Positions 32,626 to 33,856 of a DNA stretch of 33,856 bases are shown here, in pieces. Source of the DNA: an uncultured Chloroflexota bacterium (lineage in GTDB: Bacteria > Chloroflexota > Anaerolineae > Anaerolineales > Anaerolineaceae); contig CACYHU010000020.1 of the NCBI GenBank assembly GCA_902774215.1, forward strand, positions 1 to 33,856. The letters run 5' to 3'. A program made the position numbers and the translations under genes. How positions within the stretch are numbered: position 1 is the stretch's first letter; each line of letters opens with the position of its first letter. The notes beneath the pieces are model-generated. The model saw nothing but the letters and a program-made list of their open reading frames with translations. It was not told the DNA's origin and did no database searches.

Positions 32626-32706
32626 CCTCATTTGATATGTATTTCGATACGGTATATATATGATAAAAAGCACAATGAATGACTAACTTAGCAACTCAAA
32701 ACCCAT

Positions 32707-33126
32707 TCACCGGTCTCTTTTCTCTTTTTCCCGAAGGATCGCATACGTTATTTCCGGATAGGTAAGGTTGTCGGGGAATTCCGCGTATAAACCTGTTTCT
32801 GCCATTTCACTTTCCGGGAGCGGACCTATATCATGTATCTCTGCCTGAAATACAAATCCTCTGCCAAAATTATTTTTTCCCGGTTCCTCACCGATGTAAT
32901 CACATAACGGGACCAGTTCAAAAGAAACAGCACCGGATTCCTCAAAAAGTTCCCTTTTGGCAGTTTGATCCGGTGTTTCACCGGGTTCTATATGACCGCC
33001 CTGCATCTCCCAGGATGAACGGTTTTTATGCCGGCTCAGCAGGTATTTTCCATGATACCGGCTCAGGAGTACCACATAATCATACGAACCTAATGTTCCG
33101 GGAGGGAAGATTTCTATCCTGTTCAT
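32707..33126 (-). CDS. Nudix hydrolase
   Basis: The 139-residue product has a complete Nudix box at 44-66 (Gly44, Glu50, Arg58-Glu59-Leu60, Glu62-Glu63, Gly65). The preceding SSWEMQGGHIEPGE resembles MutT/YtkD-type enzymes that clean oxidised or surplus nucleoside triphosphates. The stretch LCDYIGEEPGKNNFGRGFVFQAEI follows. The specific substrate cannot be told. It is a single-gene unit with its own promoter (TTGAAT, 17 bases, TACAAT) that ends 9 bases before the ATG. Confidence 0.85.
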   Translation of the reverse strand: MNRIEIFPPGTLGSYDYVVLLSRYHGKYLLSRHKNRSSWEMQGGHIEPGETPDQTAKRELFEESGAVSFELVPLCDYIGEEPGKNNFGRGFVFQAEIHDIGPLPESEMAETGLYAEFPDNLTYPEITYAILREKEKRDR

Positions 33127-33135
33127 TATTTCATT

Positions 33136-33164
33136 ATTGTAGCTTGCAGCAGTAAACTATTCAA
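33136..33164 (-). promoter_or_regulatory. Promoter of the Nudix gene, predicted to give a near-leaderless transcript
   Basis: On the minus strand TTGAAT (33164-33159) and TACAAT (33141-33136) are spaced by exactly 17 bases, and only 9 bases separate the -10 box from ATG 33126. No Shine-Dalgarno sequence is present. Confidence 0.55.
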
Positions 33165-33192
33165 AAAACGATGTCTGCAGCCATCGATCTGG

Positions 33193-33856
33193 TTAAAAAC
33201 TGACAGGCAGATAAGCAGCGATCACGGCAAGGATCACAGCGGGGAGCATGTTAGCTACACGTAGTTTCTTTCCCCATACCAGATTCACACCGACACAGAA
33301 AATCAGGATGGAACCAACCAGAGACAGGTATTGAATTGCAAGGCTTGACATGATCGGAGATATTAGTCTGGCAAGCAGTGTCATGCTGCCCTCAAATATG
33401 AATACCGGTATCGCTGAAAAACCGGCACCTCTGCCCAGGGCTGAAGTCATCATGAGAATGATAATAAAATCCAGGACGGATTTCACCACCAGAATCGAAT
33501 AATCGCCAAGGATCCCGTCTTCGATGGCGCCCACGATCGCCATAGCTCCGATTGAAACCGTCAGAGAAGCGGTAACAAATGCGTCCACAAATCCGGCGTC
33601 CCTGGCATTGCCCGTTTTTATTTTCAGCCATTCTCCAAAACGCTCAAATCCCTTTTCTATACCGATCAATTCTCCGATGATCGTTCCAAGCGCGATACAA
33701 ATCGTGATCAGCATGGATTTACCGCTGATCAGCGAATTTTCCTCAACTTTGAGCATGCCCTCCATGGCACCCGCGATCGCAATAAACAGCACCGCGATTC
33801 CATTGGCCTTTATTATTGCTTCCTGCTGGTCCTGTTTAAATACCTTTCCCAAATAA
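33193..33856 (-). CDS. DUF554 family membrane protein (N-terminus cut by window edge)
   Basis: The visible 221 or so residues form a six- to seven-helix membrane protein. KANGIAVLFIAIAGAMEGM, ALGTIIGELIGIEKGFERFGEWLK and GFVDAFVTASLTVSIGAMAIVGAIEDGILGDYSILVVKSVLDFI match the DUF554 (YdfK-like) family, possible transporters of unknown substrate. The frame stays open through the right edge (…Tyr-Leu-Gly-Lys-Val-Phe-Lys). The family's first helix, which ends just before this point, lies outside, so the TTG at 33852 is not taken as the start. The gene runs to GSILIFCVGVNLVWGKKLRVANMLPA and a final helix. Confidence 0.87.
   Translation of the reverse strand, partial: YLGKVFKQDQQEAIIKANGIAVLFIAIAGAMEGMLKVEENSLISGKSMLITICIALGTIIGELIGIEKGFERFGEWLKIKTGNARDAGFVDAFVTASLTVSIGAMAIVGAIEDGILGDYSILVVKSVLDFIIILMMTSALGRGAGFSAIPVFIFEGSMTLLARLISPIMSSLAIQYLSLVGSILIFCVGVNLVWGKKLRVANMLPAVILAVIAAYLPVSF

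Noticed and set aside
1-33856. CRISPR arrays, tRNA or rRNA genes, insertion sequences
   Set aside because: Reading the intergenic regions showed no regularly spaced repeats, no cloverleaf with a TTCGA-type T-arm and no transposase-like reading frame.

Overview
This window looks like a gene-dense chromosomal piece of an anaerobic, fermentative bacterium, most probably a member of the Chloroflexota (class Anaerolineae). That placement is an inference. It rests on a mevalonate kinase next to an isopentenyl phosphate kinase (the alternative mevalonate route known from archaea and Chloroflexota), a trimeric NADH-linked [FeFe] hydrogenase, several GT-C type membrane glycosyltransferases, Thr/Pro-rich linkers in secreted proteins and a moderate GC content. 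I see no rRNA, tRNA, CRISPR array, insertion sequence or phage gene. No gene-free stretch exceeds about 230 bases.

Layout. 1-1134: 3' part of a secreted 5'-nucleotidase, closed by a terminator. 1273-3283 (+): UDP-glucuronate decarboxylase-like enzyme, GtrA membrane protein and RsmD. 3340-7143 (-): a methyltransferase, a polyprenyl-phosphate-type family 2 glycosyltransferase and a large GT-C-like membrane protein. 7199-10362 (+), divergent from the last: two more polytopic glycosyltransferase-like proteins. 10390-13157 (+): a solitary DNA methyltransferase, RsmI, RsmE and a GNAT acetyltransferase. 13216-17744 (-): four genes for exported or membrane-anchored proteins (orphan solute-binding lipoprotein, small two-helix protein, C39-like domain with both catalytic residues replaced, HExxH protein). 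17924-20523 (+): UbiA-type polyprenyl-phosphate phosphoribosyltransferase, mevalonate kinase and isopentenyl phosphate kinase. 20515-21528 (-): an acyltransferase. 21656-23343 (+): dNTP triphosphohydrolase and GreA. 23569-28171 (+): S-adenosylhomocysteinase, MTA/SAH deaminase, MtnA-type isomerase and class II aldolase, with two notable intergenic RNA-like structures. 28366-32523 (-): HydC-HydB-HydA hydrogenase. 32707-33126 (-): Nudix hydrolase. 33193 to the right edge (-): DUF554 membrane protein, cut by the window.

Three themes recur. First, polyprenyl-phosphate-linked sugar metabolism: isoprenoid precursor enzymes, phosphoribosyl transfer to a lipid carrier, UDP-xylose-type sugar supply, GtrA, a GtrB/DPM-like transferase and three GT-C-like proteins. 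Second, salvage of S-adenosylmethionine by-products, apparently ending in an aldolase step as in the DHAP shunt. Third, hydrogen metabolism driven by NADH and probably ferredoxin.

The most interesting untyped signals are a nested hairpin followed by a terminator between ahcY and the MTA/SAH deaminase gene, a GC-rich multi-hairpin element before the aldolase gene, a repeated operator-like motif in the hydrogenase promoter, and several promoters placed so close to the start codon that the transcripts should be leaderless.
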